The notes: generated by a model not told the origin, from the sequence alone. Counted from the stretch's first letter, positions 1 through 7,096 are shown. The stretch: DNA of 8,610 bases from JAUREX01 sp044356825 (GCA_044356825.1 JBIKVM010000130.1:1-8610); one strand, 5' to 3'. Translations and numbers: made by a program.

Positions 1-519
1 CGCGCCCTGGCCGGGGGGGGGGGCGGGCCGACGGTCGACCTCGTCTTTTCGGTGCAGGAGGAATTCAACCTGCGCGGGGCGGTGGTGGCCGCGCAGGTGC
101 TGAACCCCGACATCGCGATCCAGATCGACCTGATGCAGGCCTCTGACACCCCCGACATGGCGACACGGGGCGAGATGGCGCTGGGCGGGGGGCCGGGGAT
201 CAGCCTCTATTCCTTCCACGGGCGCGGCACCCTCAACGGCGTGATCCCGCACCCGGCCCTCGTGCGGCTCTTCGAGGAGACGGCCGCGGCGGAGGGGATC
301 GCGCTGCAACGCTCGGCGCAGGTGGGCGTGCTGACCGACCTCTCCTATGTGCAGACGGTGGGGCAGGGGGTGGCGTCGATCGATGTGGGCTTTCCCATGC
401 GCCATTCGCATTCGGCGACCGAATGCTGCGATCTGGCCGATCTTGCGGAACTCGCGCGGCTCTGCGTCGCGGCGCTGGCGCGGATCGGGCTGGACATGCG
501 GCTTGACCGCGGGGCATGA
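1..519 (+). CDS. M42-family metallo-aminopeptidase (FrvX/SgcX-like), C-terminal part
   Basis: The reading frame is open from base 1, so the start lies outside the window; 172 residues are visible against about 340-360 for the family. M42 enzymes are cytoplasmic dinuclear-metal aminopeptidases that form large tetrahedral assemblies. The family signature FSVQEEFNLRGA is present: the first Glu of QEE (codon at 58-60) fits the general base and the second (61-63) a metal ligand. An Asp in IQIDLMQA lies 22 residues later, the spacing of the next metal ligand in characterised M42 enzymes. The His in RHSHSATE (409-411) fits the C-terminal metal ligand. The stop is 11 bases before the kinase start, so the two are probably co-transcribed. 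FrvX and SgcX of E. coli are M42 proteins inside sugar operons, a precedent for this setting. The true substrate is unknown: it could be a peptide or another amide. Confidence 0.88.
   Translation, partial: RALAGGGGGPTVDLVFSVQEEFNLRGAVVAAQVLNPDIAIQIDLMQASDTPDMATRGEMALGGGPGISLYSFHGRGTLNGVIPHPALVRLFEETAAAEGIALQRSAQVGVLTDLSYVQTVGQGVASIDVGFPMRHSHSATECCDLADLAELARLCVAALARIGLDMRLDRGA
13..23 (+). repeat. Poly-G run inside the M42 gene
   Basis: Eleven consecutive G bases encode part of a Gly-rich stretch (Ala-Gly-Gly-Gly-Gly-Gly-Pro) just before the conserved VDLVFSVQEE segment. The frame on both sides matches the family as read here, so no frameshift is evident. Such a tract is prone to slippage or sequencing error, and the Gly count may not be exact. 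Confidence 0.6.
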
Positions 520-520
520 C

Positions 521-525
521 GGAGG
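521..525 (+). promoter_or_regulatory. Ribosome binding site of the FGGY kinase
   Basis: GGAGG lies five bases before the ATG at 531. The binding-protein gene and the ATPase gene in this window have the same core with the same five-base gap. This favours the start at 531 over the in-frame ATG at 516, which would give an ATGA overlap with the upstream stop but has only a GCGGGG stretch before it. Confidence 0.6.
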
Positions 526-530
526 GCGCG

Positions 531-2036
531 ATGGCATATACGCTCGGGATCGACATCGGCACCTTCGAATCGAAGGGCGTGATCGCGGACGAAGGCGGGC
601 GCATCGTCGCGCAGGCCGCCACCCCCCACAAGATGATCGTCCCCCGCCCCGGCTGGGCCGAGCATCGTGCCGAGGAGGACTGGTGGGGCGATTTTAAGAC
701 CCTCACCCGCCGCCTTCTGGCCGAGAGCGGCATCGCGCCCGGGCAGATCGCGGCGGTGGCGGCCTCGGCGATCGGGCCCTGCATGCTGCCCGTCGATGCG
801 GCGGGCGCGCCGCTCATGAACGGCGTCCTCTACGGCGTCGATACCCGGGCGGCGGCCGAGATCGCCGAGCTCGAGGCCGAGATCGGCCCCGCGCGCATCC
901 TCGAGCGTTGCGGCAACGCGCTCACCTCGCAGTCGGTCGGCCCGAAGATTCTGTGGCTCCGGCGCAACCGGCCCGAGATCTGGGCGCGCACCGCGCGGAT
1001 CCTGACCTCGACCTCCTACATCACCTTCCGCCTCACGGGCGAATACGTGATCGACCATTACACGGCGGCTAATTTCTCGCCGCTCTATGACATCGGGCGG
1101 CAGGGCTGGTGCTTCGATCTGGCCGACATCTGCGCGCCCGAGGCGCTGCCGCGCCTGATGTGGTCGACCGAGGTCGCGGGGCGGATCACGGCGGCGGCGG
1201 CGGCCGAGACGGGACTGGCCGAGGGCACCCCCGTCACCTGCGGCACCATCGACGCCGCCGCCGAGGCCGTGAGCGTGGGGGTCCGCGCGCCGGGCGACAT
1301 GATGATGATGATGGGCTCGACGATCTTCATCATCCTCGTGACCGACAAGGCGACGCAGGATCCGCGGCTGTGGCATGCGCCCTGGCTCTATCCCGGCCAG
1401 CGCGCCGCCATGGCGGGGCTTGCGACCTCGGGGACGCTGACGCACTGGTTCCGCGAGCAGTTCGCGCGCGAGCTGCCGAAAGAGACCGCCTTCGCCACCC
1501 TCGCCGCCGAGGCCGAGGCCACCCCGCCCGGGGCGCGCGGCCTGATCTGCCTGCCCTATTTTTCAGGCGAGCGCACGCCCATCCACGACCCGCAGGCGCG
1601 CGGCGCCTTTTTCGGCCTCGACCTGACGCATGGCCGGGGCGAGATGTATCGCGCGCTGATCGAGGGGATCGCGCAGGCGACGCGCCATGTCACCGACACC
1701 TACGCCGAGGCGGGCGCGCCGCCCGCCCGTGTCGTGGCGGTGGGGGGCGGCACGAAGAACCGCGTCTGGCTGCAGGCGACGGCCGACCTCACCGGGCTGC
1801 GGCACGAGCTCTGCCGCGTCTCGGTCGGGGCGGCCTATGGCGATGCCTTCCTCGCCGCACAGGCGGCGGGCCTTGCCGGCCCCGACGACATCGCGCGCTG
1901 GAACCCGCCCGAGGATGCCGTCGCCCCCGCCCGCCACGACGCCTATGAGCGGCAGTATCCGCTCTTCCGCGCGCTCTATGCCCAGACGCGCGACATCGCC
2001 CATGCGCTGGGCACCGGGGGCTCCGATGCGGTTTGA
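531..2036 (+). CDS. FGGY-family carbohydrate kinase
   Basis: The product is a 501-residue ATP-dependent sugar kinase, a normal length for the family (about 480-530), expected to phosphorylate an imported sugar or polyol in the cytoplasm. Visible motifs are the N-terminal phosphate-binding loop GIDIGTFESKG (6-16), the catalytic-base region CGTIDAAAEAVSVG with Asp241, a GST turn at 262-264, the FGGY-type signature around YFSGERTPIHDPQARG (343-358), and the adenine-site Gly cluster VGGGTKNRVWLQATADLTG (404-422). The overall pattern is xylulokinase-like (COG1070), but substrate specificity in this superfamily cannot be read from these motifs, so no gene symbol is given. The start at 531 is chosen for its ribosome binding site; ATG 516 is the alternative and adds five residues. 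The end overlaps the creatininase-like gene by 11 bases, which suggests translational coupling. A run of five Met (257-261) is encoded by (ATG)5. Confidence 0.93.
   Translation: MAYTLGIDIGTFESKGVIADEGGRIVAQAATPHKMIVPRPGWAEHRAEEDWWGDFKTLTRRLLAESGIAPGQIAAVAASAIGPCMLPVDAAGAPLMNGVLYGVDTRAAAEIAELEAEIGPARILERCGNALTSQSVGPKILWLRRNRPEIWARTARILTSTSYITFRLTGEYVIDHYTAANFSPLYDIGRQGWCFDLADICAPEALPRLMWSTEVAGRITAAAAAETGLAEGTPVTCGTIDAAAEAVSVGVRAPGDMMMMMGSTIFIILVTDKATQDPRLWHAPWLYPGQRAAMAGLATSGTLTHWFREQFARELPKETAFATLAAEAEATPPGARGLICLPYFSGERTPIHDPQARGAFFGLDLTHGRGEMYRALIEGIAQATRHVTDTYAEAGAPPARVVAVGGGTKNRVWLQATADLTGLRHELCRVSVGAAYGDAFLAAQAAGLAGPDDIARWNPPEDAVAPARHDAYERQYPLFRALYAQTRDIAHALGTGGSDAV
1299..1313 (+). repeat. 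(ATG)5 trinucleotide run in the kinase gene
   Basis: Five tandem ATG codons encode Met257-261 of the kinase, between the catalytic-Asp segment and the GSTI turn. It is a short perfect microsatellite in frame, so expansion or contraction would change the Met count without a frameshift. I believe hydrophobic Met-rich stretches occur here in related kinases, so it may be structural. Confidence 0.7.
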
Positions 2037-2769
2037 CCTCATGCGCCCCGATCAGCTGCGCGATGCCATCGCCGCGCATCTGCCCGTCGTGCTGCCGATC
2101 GGGGTGATGGAATACCACGGCGCGCATCTGCCCGCGGGCGTCGATCTCCTGATCGTGACGCGCGCGCTCGACCGGCTCGAGGCCGAGGCGCCCGAGCGGA
2201 TCGTCATCCTGCCGCCCTTCGCCTATGGCGCGGCAAGCCACGCGGTCGCGGGCCCCGAGGGGACGGGGACGCTGCACATCGATGCCGCGGCCCTCCTGCC
2301 CTTTGCCGAGGGGCTCTTCGCCGCGCTCCTGCGCGCGGGGTTTCGCAACGTGCATGGCCTCATCCACCACCAGTCCGAGAACTTCCTGCAGGGGATGCCG
2401 ACCGACCTCGCCTTTCGCCTCGCCGCGCGCAACGCGATCTTTCGCCATCTCGAGGCCGAACGCGGCACGGGCTGGTGGGGCCGGGCCGAGATGGCCGATT
2501 ACTACGCCGACCACGCGGTCGGCGCCGACCCCTTCGCCTGGATCCGCATCCACCCCGCGCTGCCCCCTGCTGCGGGCTTCGTCTTCGACCACGCGGGCGA
2601 GGGGGAGACCGCGCTCATGCGCGCGCTCGCGCCCGAGACGGTGGCGATGGAGCGCGCGCTCGAGGGTGGGCACTGGTACACCGCGACCGCGCCCGCCGGC
2701 ACGCCCGAGCGGGGCGAGGAGGGGGTTGCGCTGATGCTCGCGCGGTTGCGCGAACTCCTCTGGCCCTGA
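2026..2769 (+). CDS. Creatininase-family metal-dependent amidohydrolase
   Basis: The product is 247 residues, typical of the creatininase/MftE/ArfB family of dinuclear-metal hydrolases that cleave cyclic or linear amide bonds. The first metal motif reads GVMEYHGAHLPAGVD, giving Glu29, His31 and Asp40, equivalent to the usual E-x-H-G-x-H-L-P-x-x-x-D. PFAYGAASHAVAGPEGTGTL (64-83) corresponds to the family's P-x-x-Y-G-x-x-x-H...PGT segment. DHAGEGET (188-195) matches the late HAG-x-x-ET motif. The middle motif is unusual: the normal N-G-H-G/Y-x-N appears as GLIHHQSEN (111-119), with Gln116 where the metal-binding His is expected and a His pair just before it; Glu118 is kept. The start at 2026 overlaps the kinase end and has GGGGG five bases upstream; ATG 2041 is possible. 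It is last in the plus-strand operon. The substrate is unknown, and creatinine use is not implied. Confidence 0.85.
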   Translation: MRFDLMRPDQLRDAIAAHLPVVLPIGVMEYHGAHLPAGVDLLIVTRALDRLEAEAPERIVILPPFAYGAASHAVAGPEGTGTLHIDAAALLPFAEGLFAALLRAGFRNVHGLIHHQSENFLQGMPTDLAFRLAARNAIFRHLEAERGTGWWGRAEMADYYADHAVGADPFAWIRIHPALPPAAGFVFDHAGEGETALMRALAPETVAMERALEGGHWYTATAPAGTPERGEEGVALMLARLRELLWP

Positions 2770-2773
2770 GCGG

Positions 2774-3229
2774 TCAGAGCGGCGGCAGGCTGACGACGCC
2801 CTTTTTGAGGATGAAGCAGCCATAGGGCCCGCTGTCGGCGGTGCGGATGATGCAGAAGGCGCGCTTGGCCGCGGCGTAGAAGGCGAAACGCTCGAGCGCC
2901 TCCATCGCGACGGGGCGGCCTTCGGCCGCGTCGATCACGCGCTGCATCGCGTCGAACACAGGCACGCGCGCCGCGGGGTCGCCCACCACCTCCATCCGCG
3001 CGACGGGGGCGGGCACGAAGGTGTCGAGCGGCATGAGCGTCAGGATCGCCGCCGCCCCGGTCGGGATGTCGCAGCCCGCCATGTCGATGAGGCGGCCGTG
3101 GGTCGTCTCGGCGGCGATGGTGGCGGCGGGGTGGTTGACGTCGCAGATCACCAGATCGTCGCCATGGCCCATGAGCATGAGCGCATGGACGATCTCGGCC
3201 GACAGGCGCTGATCGATCCCCTTCAGCAT
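2774..3229 (-). CDS. FucU/RbsD-family sugar mutarotase
   Basis: The 151-residue product matches the FucU/RbsD family (about 140 residues), which interconverts the anomers or ring forms of free sugars such as L-fucose or ribose before phosphorylation. The N-terminal block ALMLMGHGDDLVICDVNHPA carries His22, the position of the catalytic His of FucU, and Asp30. RLIDMAGCDI and the C-terminal RTADSGPYGCFILKKGVV complete the fold; Tyr136 fits the conserved active-site Tyr. In the classic proteins the C-terminal motif is T-G-E...Y-x-N; here Glu is replaced by Asp and Asn by Cys, which may mark a different sugar or a subfamily trait. The start is the ATG at 3229-3227, which shares one base with the upstream permease stop (TGATG), so translation is probably coupled. 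It is the last gene of the transport operon and meets the plus-strand operon 4 bases away. Confidence 0.9.
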   Translation of the reverse strand: MLKGIDQRLSAEIVHALMLMGHGDDLVICDVNHPAATIAAETTHGRLIDMAGCDIPTGAAAILTLMPLDTFVPAPVARMEVVGDPAARVPVFDAMQRVIDAAEGRPVAMEALERFAFYAAAKRAFCIIRTADSGPYGCFILKKGVVSLPPL

Positions 3230-4146
3230 CACTTCACCGCGCCGGCCGCCATGCCCTTGATGATGTATCGCTCGAGCAGCACACCCACGACCACGAGGGG
3301 CGCGATCGCGGCGGTCGAGAGGGCCGCCATCGACCACCAGCTGATGCCCTGGCTGCCCGTCTGGCTCGCGACCATCACCGGCAGCGTGTTGGCATGTGTC
3401 GAGGTCAGGAGTGCGGCGAAGAAATACTCGTTCCACGTCAGCACCAGCGAGAGGATGAAGGCCGCAACCATCCCCGGCAGCGCGATCGGCAGCACGATCG
3501 TCAGGAACGCCCCCCAGATCGAGAGGCCGTCGACCATCGCGGCCTCTTCGAGCTCGGTCGGGATGCCCGCGAACTGGTCGCGCATGATCCACACCACGAT
3601 CGGCAGCACCGTGAGCGTGTAGAGCAGGATGAGCCCCACCCGGCTGTCGAGGAGCGCGAGCGACTTGTAGAGGACAAGGAAGGGCAGGGCGAGCACGACG
3701 GGCGGCAAGATGAGCTGGCTGAGGAAGAAGAACGAGATGTCGGCGTTCTTCATCGGCCCGAAGCGATAGGAAAAGCGCGACAGCCCGTAGGCCGCGAGGC
3801 TGCCGAGCACCACCGCGAGCGTCGAGGCCGAGACCGAGATCACCAGCGAGTTGATGAAGCGCTTCATGAACTCATCCCGCGGGGTCGAGACTGTGCCGAT
3901 CGTGTCGGGCGAGAGCCCGAGCGAGCGCCAGCCGAGCCAGGCGGGGCGGAAATCCCACCAGGGCAGGATGTTGCCCTTCATGACATCGGGCGCCATCTTG
4001 AACGAGGTGGTGATCGTCCAGAAGATCGGGAAGAGGCAGATGAAGGCCCAGAAGCCGAGCGCGCCATAGATCGCGATGCGCCCCACCCACCAGGCGGCAC
4101 GGTGGCGGGTGTCGGTCTCCGTGTCATGGAAGATCTGCGTGCCCAT
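3229..4146 (-). CDS. Sugar ABC transporter inner-membrane permease, MalG-like (CUT1)
   Basis: The product is a 305-residue inner-membrane subunit that forms half of the translocation channel of an ABC importer. About six membrane segments are visible, near residues 25-47, 99-121, 139-160, 167-189, 223-245 and 280-298. The cytoplasmic EAA loop that docks on the ATPase is clear: ELEEAAMVDGLSIWGAFL begins at 198 and ends in IVLP at 217-220. A TSFK motif at 47-50 after the first helix and a short C-terminal tail ending KGMAAGAVK are typical of the MalG side of CUT1 systems. A loop of about 45 residues between the first two helices (51-95) is somewhat long. The start lies one base after the MalF-like gene's stop, in a tight operon; the ribosome binding site is weak, which suggests coupling to the upstream gene. 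Confidence 0.93.
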   Translation of the reverse strand: MGTQIFHDTETDTRHRAAWWVGRIAIYGALGFWAFICLFPIFWTITTSFKMAPDVMKGNILPWWDFRPAWLGWRSLGLSPDTIGTVSTPRDEFMKRFINSLVISVSASTLAVVLGSLAAYGLSRFSYRFGPMKNADISFFFLSQLILPPVVLALPFLVLYKSLALLDSRVGLILLYTLTVLPIVVWIMRDQFAGIPTELEEAAMVDGLSIWGAFLTIVLPIALPGMVAAFILSLVLTWNEYFFAALLTSTHANTLPVMVASQTGSQGISWWSMAALSTAAIAPLVVVGVLLERYIIKGMAAGAVK

Positions 4147-4147
4147 G

Positions 4148-5254
4148 TCAGTGCCTCGGCCTCATCCAGCGGTCGGCGAGCTTCATCAGGAGCGTCATCG
4201 CGATGACAATGAGCACGAGATAGACCATCGCGAGCAGCGTGCCGTAGCCCACGTTCGAGCGGTCGCGGTATTCGCGGAAGATGAAGCTCGTCACGCTGTC
4301 GGTGGCCCCGCCCGGGCCGCCCGAGGTGACGTTGATGATGATGTCGGCGATCTTGAGCTTGAAGATGATGCGGATCAGGATCGCCGTGATCGAGACGGGC
4401 AGCATCAGCGGAAAGGTGACCTCCCAGAAGCTGCGCCAGCCGCTCGCGCCATCGACGCGCGCGGCCTCGTGCAACTCGCGCGGGATGGCCTGAAGGCCCG
4501 CGAGGATCATGATCATCATGAAGGGGATGAACGTCCAGGCGTCCATCACCATGATCGCCAGCCGCGCCATCTCGGGCGAGGCGAAGAATGAGGGGTTTTC
4601 CCAGCCGAGCGCGCGCGCGAGCCGCGCGATTGGCCCGAAGCGGGGTTCGAGCATCGACTTGCCGACCATCCAGCTCACCGCCACGGGCGAGAGCATGAGC
4701 GGCAAAAGGAACGCCACGCGCCAGAACTTGCGCGCCACGATCTGCGCGTTCAGGAGCAGCGCCAGCCCGAAGGCGATCGCGTATTCGACCGCGATCGCGA
4801 GCGTGTACCACACCATGTTGAGGAGCGCGTTCCAGTAGAACGGATCGCCCCACATCTGGCGGATGTTGTCGAGCCCGTTGAAGCGCCGCCCGTCGGGCGA
4901 TGAGAGGTTCCAGTCAGAGAACGCGATCACGAGGCCGAAGAGCAGCGGAAAGACGACCATCGAGACGACGAAGAGCGCCGCCGGCAGCACGAAGAGCGCG
5001 CGCTTGCCCTGCTCGCCGCGCGTCAGCACCTGCCCCCAGCAGAAAGCGACTCCCCAGAGCACATAGGCATAGAGCGTGGGCCGCCATGTCTCGAAGCCGA
5101 GTTCGATCCAGCCCTGCGCATCGGCGATCTGGGCGGCCGTGATCGCGATCAGGATCGCGGCGGCGGCGTTCATGACAAGCCGGCCAAAGGCCACGCGCCC
5201 GGCCGGCAGGTTGTCGTTCGTCACGACATGGAGGAGATCGCCCGAACCGGCCAT
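4148..5254 (-). CDS. Sugar ABC transporter inner-membrane permease, MalF-like (CUT1)
   Basis: The product is a 368-residue inner-membrane permease, the partner of the MalG-like subunit. The EAA loop reads ELHEAARVDGASGWRSFW from 260, followed by EVTFPLMLP (278-286). About eight hydrophobic segments are visible, near 26-46, 58-77, 86-111, 147-170, 180-198, 231-253, 285-305 and 339-360. That is two more than the six of most CUT1 permeases and the same number as E. coli MalF. The extra pair sits in the first 80 residues, before the usual ALFVLPAALFV helix. The start at 5254 is supported by AGGGG about seven bases upstream; a later Met at residue 28 would shorten the first helix and is less likely. 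It is separated from the binding-protein gene by 63 bases containing a hairpin, and from the next permease by one base. Confidence 0.92.
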   Translation of the reverse strand: MAGSGDLLHVVTNDNLPAGRVAFGRLVMNAAAAILIAITAAQIADAQGWIELGFETWRPTLYAYVLWGVAFCWGQVLTRGEQGKRALFVLPAALFVVSMVVFPLLFGLVIAFSDWNLSSPDGRRFNGLDNIRQMWGDPFYWNALLNMVWYTLAIAVEYAIAFGLALLLNAQIVARKFWRVAFLLPLMLSPVAVSWMVGKSMLEPRFGPIARLARALGWENPSFFASPEMARLAIMVMDAWTFIPFMMIMILAGLQAIPRELHEAARVDGASGWRSFWEVTFPLMLPVSITAILIRIIFKLKIADIIINVTSGGPGGATDSVTSFIFREYRDRSNVGYGTLLAMVYLVLIVIAMTLLMKLADRWMRPRH

Positions 5255-5273
5255 GCCGTGCCCCTGTCAGTGC

Positions 5274-5305
5274 GACGGGGGCCGGCGTCACCGCCAGCCC
5301 CCGTC
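5274..5305 (-). promoter_or_regulatory. Intercistronic mRNA hairpin between binding protein and permease genes
   Basis: Read on the minus strand, the 9-base arm GACGGGGGC pairs perfectly with GCCCCCGTC. The stem continues through a U-G wobble and four more pairs (GGCG/CGCC), giving a 14-pair stem closed by the tetraloop GUGA, a GNRA type. It begins 12 bases after the binding-protein stop and ends about 20 bases before the permease start. No T-run follows, so it is not a standard intrinsic terminator. By analogy with malE-malF and other sugar ABC operons, it probably protects the upstream mRNA from 3' exonucleases or lowers downstream expression; this role is inferred. Confidence 0.72.
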
Positions 5306-5317
5306 CGTTCCGTCCGA

Positions 5318-6949
5318 TCAGAGCCCGAGCGAGGCCTTGTAGAGCGCGATCTGGCTGTCGCGGCCGATCTGGTCGGTGATCTTCTCCCAGGCGGCGGCGA
5401 TGGCATCGGCCGTTTCCTGCGCCGAAGCATACTGGCCCGCGAAGCCCTTGGCCAGCTCGTCCTCGGCGACCGAGTAGTACTGGAAGATGCCGGGGATGCG
5501 CGGTTCGATCGCGGCGTTGGGGTGGTTGTAGCTGTCGGCGTTCGACCCGAGGTAGTCCTCGACGAAGGCGCGGTCGTAGCCCGCGGCCTCCCACTCCTCG
5601 TACTGGAAGTGCGAGTTGCGGTAGGGCTGGAAGCCCGACGGATAGGCGGCCATCCACAGAGAGATGTCCTTGCCGCCCAGATGCGCCGCCGCCGACCAGG
5701 CCGCCTTGCGCTTCTTCTCGTCGCCCGAGACGCGGTTGGTGACATAGACGCCCCAGCCAAGATAGGCCATGTTCGGAGCTTCGTTGTAGGTCTCTTCCCA
5801 CGCGCCGGTCTGCGAGTTGTAGACGCGGTCAGAGCCGGGGTTGATCCCGAAGCCCACGACATCGCCCACGACCGAGGTGTCCGAGGTGCGCGCGTTCGAC
5901 CCGATGTCGCCCCACCACATCAGCATCGAGCCCGTGCCGGCGAGGAACTGCGAGAAGCCGGTGGTGCCCGGATCGGCGTTGATCTGGTCGGCCGGATAGG
6001 CGCCCGGTGTCGCGATCAGGTCCATCACGTCCTGGATGGCCTGCACCCAGGCGGGGTTGTTGACGCGCGGCTTCATCGTGTCGGGGTCGAAGAGCCAGGC
6101 GGGATCGGACGGATGCTTGGCATAGGCCGCCGCGCGGTTCTCGAGGAAGTAGAAGCCGAAGCCGCCCCAGCCCTTGAGCGGGTCGAGGTAGCCATGCGCC
6201 GCAAGCCCCGTGAGCGGGTCGGTCTGGCCCACAAGCGCCTTCGAGACGGCGTTGACCTGCTGCCAGGTCTTCGGCACTTCGGCCCCGCCGATCGCGCCCT
6301 CGCCGAAATAGTCCTTGCGATAGGCGAAGGTGTGGCAGTCGCCGTCGATCGTGATGCGATAGCTCTTGCCGTTCCAGGTGCCGACGGGGGGCTGGAGGTA
6401 GCCCACGAGGTCGTCGGCCTCGATCTGGGTCTTGACCCAGTCGGGCATCTCGTCGAGCAGGCCGCGCCCGGCGGTGTCGCCCTCGAAGGGCGCGCCCATC
6501 TCGAGGATGTCGTAATCGACCGTGCCGGTCGCGATCGACTGCTGGAGGCGCGCATTGTAGTCGGCCTGCGCGAGGTCGATCCAGTTGATCTTGGCGCCCG
6601 TGTAGGCTTCCCAGGGCTTGAGGAACCCGCGGAACAGGAAGTTGTGCAGGTTCTGGTTGTTGAGCCCCATGAAGGTCAGCTCGACACCCGCGAATTCGCC
6701 TTCGGCGACGTTCGCCTTTGTGGCCGCGAGGCAGAGCTCGCCGACCTTCTGCCAGTCGGCGTCCGTGGGCGAGCCCTTGCCGACGCCCGGAATCTGCAGG
6801 ATCGCTGCGCGCACGTCACCGTGCGAACCGGCCACTGCGGGCATGACGCCGCCAAGCGCCCCGAGTGCGCCGGCGCTTGCCGCCGTCTGGAGAAGCCGGC
6901 GGCGCGTCAGTCCGGCGCGCACAGCCATGTTGTAATGTTCGACCTTCAT
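5318..6949 (-). CDS. Large Tat-exported solute-binding protein of the sugar ABC transporter
   Basis: The 543-residue product is a family 1-type extracellular solute-binding protein, expected to capture the substrate in the periplasm. The N-terminus has a twin-arginine signal: LTRRRLLQ (14-21), then a weakly hydrophobic Ala/Gly-rich segment to about residue 40, with a plausible cleavage site after PAVA. No lipobox Cys is seen, so it should be a soluble periplasmic protein. The mature part contains segments typical of the family, such as FLKPWEAYTGAKINWIDL (109-126) and LQQSIATGTVDYDILEMG (135-152). It is about 100 residues longer than common CUT1 binding proteins. The start at 6949 is chosen because GGAGG lies five bases upstream; an upstream in-frame ATG at 7012 would add 21 Pro/Ala-rich residues and lacks such a site. 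It is the first gene of the minus operon. The ligand cannot be deduced. Confidence 0.92.
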   Translation of the reverse strand: MKVEHYNMAVRAGLTRRRLLQTAASAGALGALGGVMPAVAGSHGDVRAAILQIPGVGKGSPTDADWQKVGELCLAATKANVAEGEFAGVELTFMGLNNQNLHNFLFRGFLKPWEAYTGAKINWIDLAQADYNARLQQSIATGTVDYDILEMGAPFEGDTAGRGLLDEMPDWVKTQIEADDLVGYLQPPVGTWNGKSYRITIDGDCHTFAYRKDYFGEGAIGGAEVPKTWQQVNAVSKALVGQTDPLTGLAAHGYLDPLKGWGGFGFYFLENRAAAYAKHPSDPAWLFDPDTMKPRVNNPAWVQAIQDVMDLIATPGAYPADQINADPGTTGFSQFLAGTGSMLMWWGDIGSNARTSDTSVVGDVVGFGINPGSDRVYNSQTGAWEETYNEAPNMAYLGWGVYVTNRVSGDEKKRKAAWSAAAHLGGKDISLWMAAYPSGFQPYRNSHFQYEEWEAAGYDRAFVEDYLGSNADSYNHPNAAIEPRIPGIFQYYSVAEDELAKGFAGQYASAQETADAIAAAWEKITDQIGRDSQIALYKASLGL

Positions 6950-6953
6950 CACG

Positions 6954-6960
6954 TCCTCCC
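6954..6960 (-). promoter_or_regulatory. Ribosome binding site of the binding-protein gene
   Basis: GGGAGGA on the minus strand is a near-perfect Shine-Dalgarno sequence; its GGAGG core is five bases before the ATG at 6949. It fixes the start of the binding protein and places the twin-arginine motif at the expected distance from the N-terminus. Confidence 0.8.
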
Positions 6961-6977
6961 ATGTTGCCGCGAAGGCG

Positions 6978-6995
6978 GCGGATCGTTGCGGATCG
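6978..6995. repeat. Two direct copies of GCGGATCG, 10-base period
   Basis: GCGGATCG occurs at 6978-6985 and again at 6988-6995, one helical turn apart, in the untranslated leader upstream of the binding-protein gene. Same-face spacing would suit a protein-binding site, but in DNA this GC-rich a short repeat may be chance. Confidence 0.4.
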
Positions 6996-7062
6996 GGAGG
7001 GGGCGCCGCCACCCGTTCGGGTCTCGCGGCTTTGCAGTCCGGCCCCCCTCCGAACGGTGGGG

Positions 7063-7092
7063 ATCATCTGACGCCGCATGGGGCGGAGTCAA
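7063..7092 (-). promoter_or_regulatory. Predicted promoter of the transporter operon
   Basis: On the minus strand TTGACT at 7092-7087 matches the -35 consensus in five of six bases. After an 18-base spacer, GATGAT at 7068-7063 matches the -10 consensus in four of six. Transcription would start near 7056 and leave a leader of roughly 105 bases before the binding-protein ATG. No comparable promoter was recognised for the plus-strand ATPase gene. Confidence 0.5.
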
Positions 7093-7096
7093 GCGC

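Noticed and set aside
13..23. Poly-G tract as a phase-variation switch
   Set aside because: The frame as read encodes the expected family sequence right after the tract, and phase-variable poly-G control is not established for this kind of gene. The gene start is also outside the window.
345..1445. A 366-residue minus-strand open frame opposite the kinase
   Set aside because: It is low-complexity and Arg/His rich, with a His run that is simply the reverse of the (ATG)5 codons. The plus strand encodes an unmistakable FGGY kinase.
2781..2806. Possible intrinsic terminator in the convergent junction: GGCG, CGCC, then TTTTT
   Set aside because: The stem is only four pairs with a 12-base loop, and it lies inside the mutarotase coding end. 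It is too weak to call.
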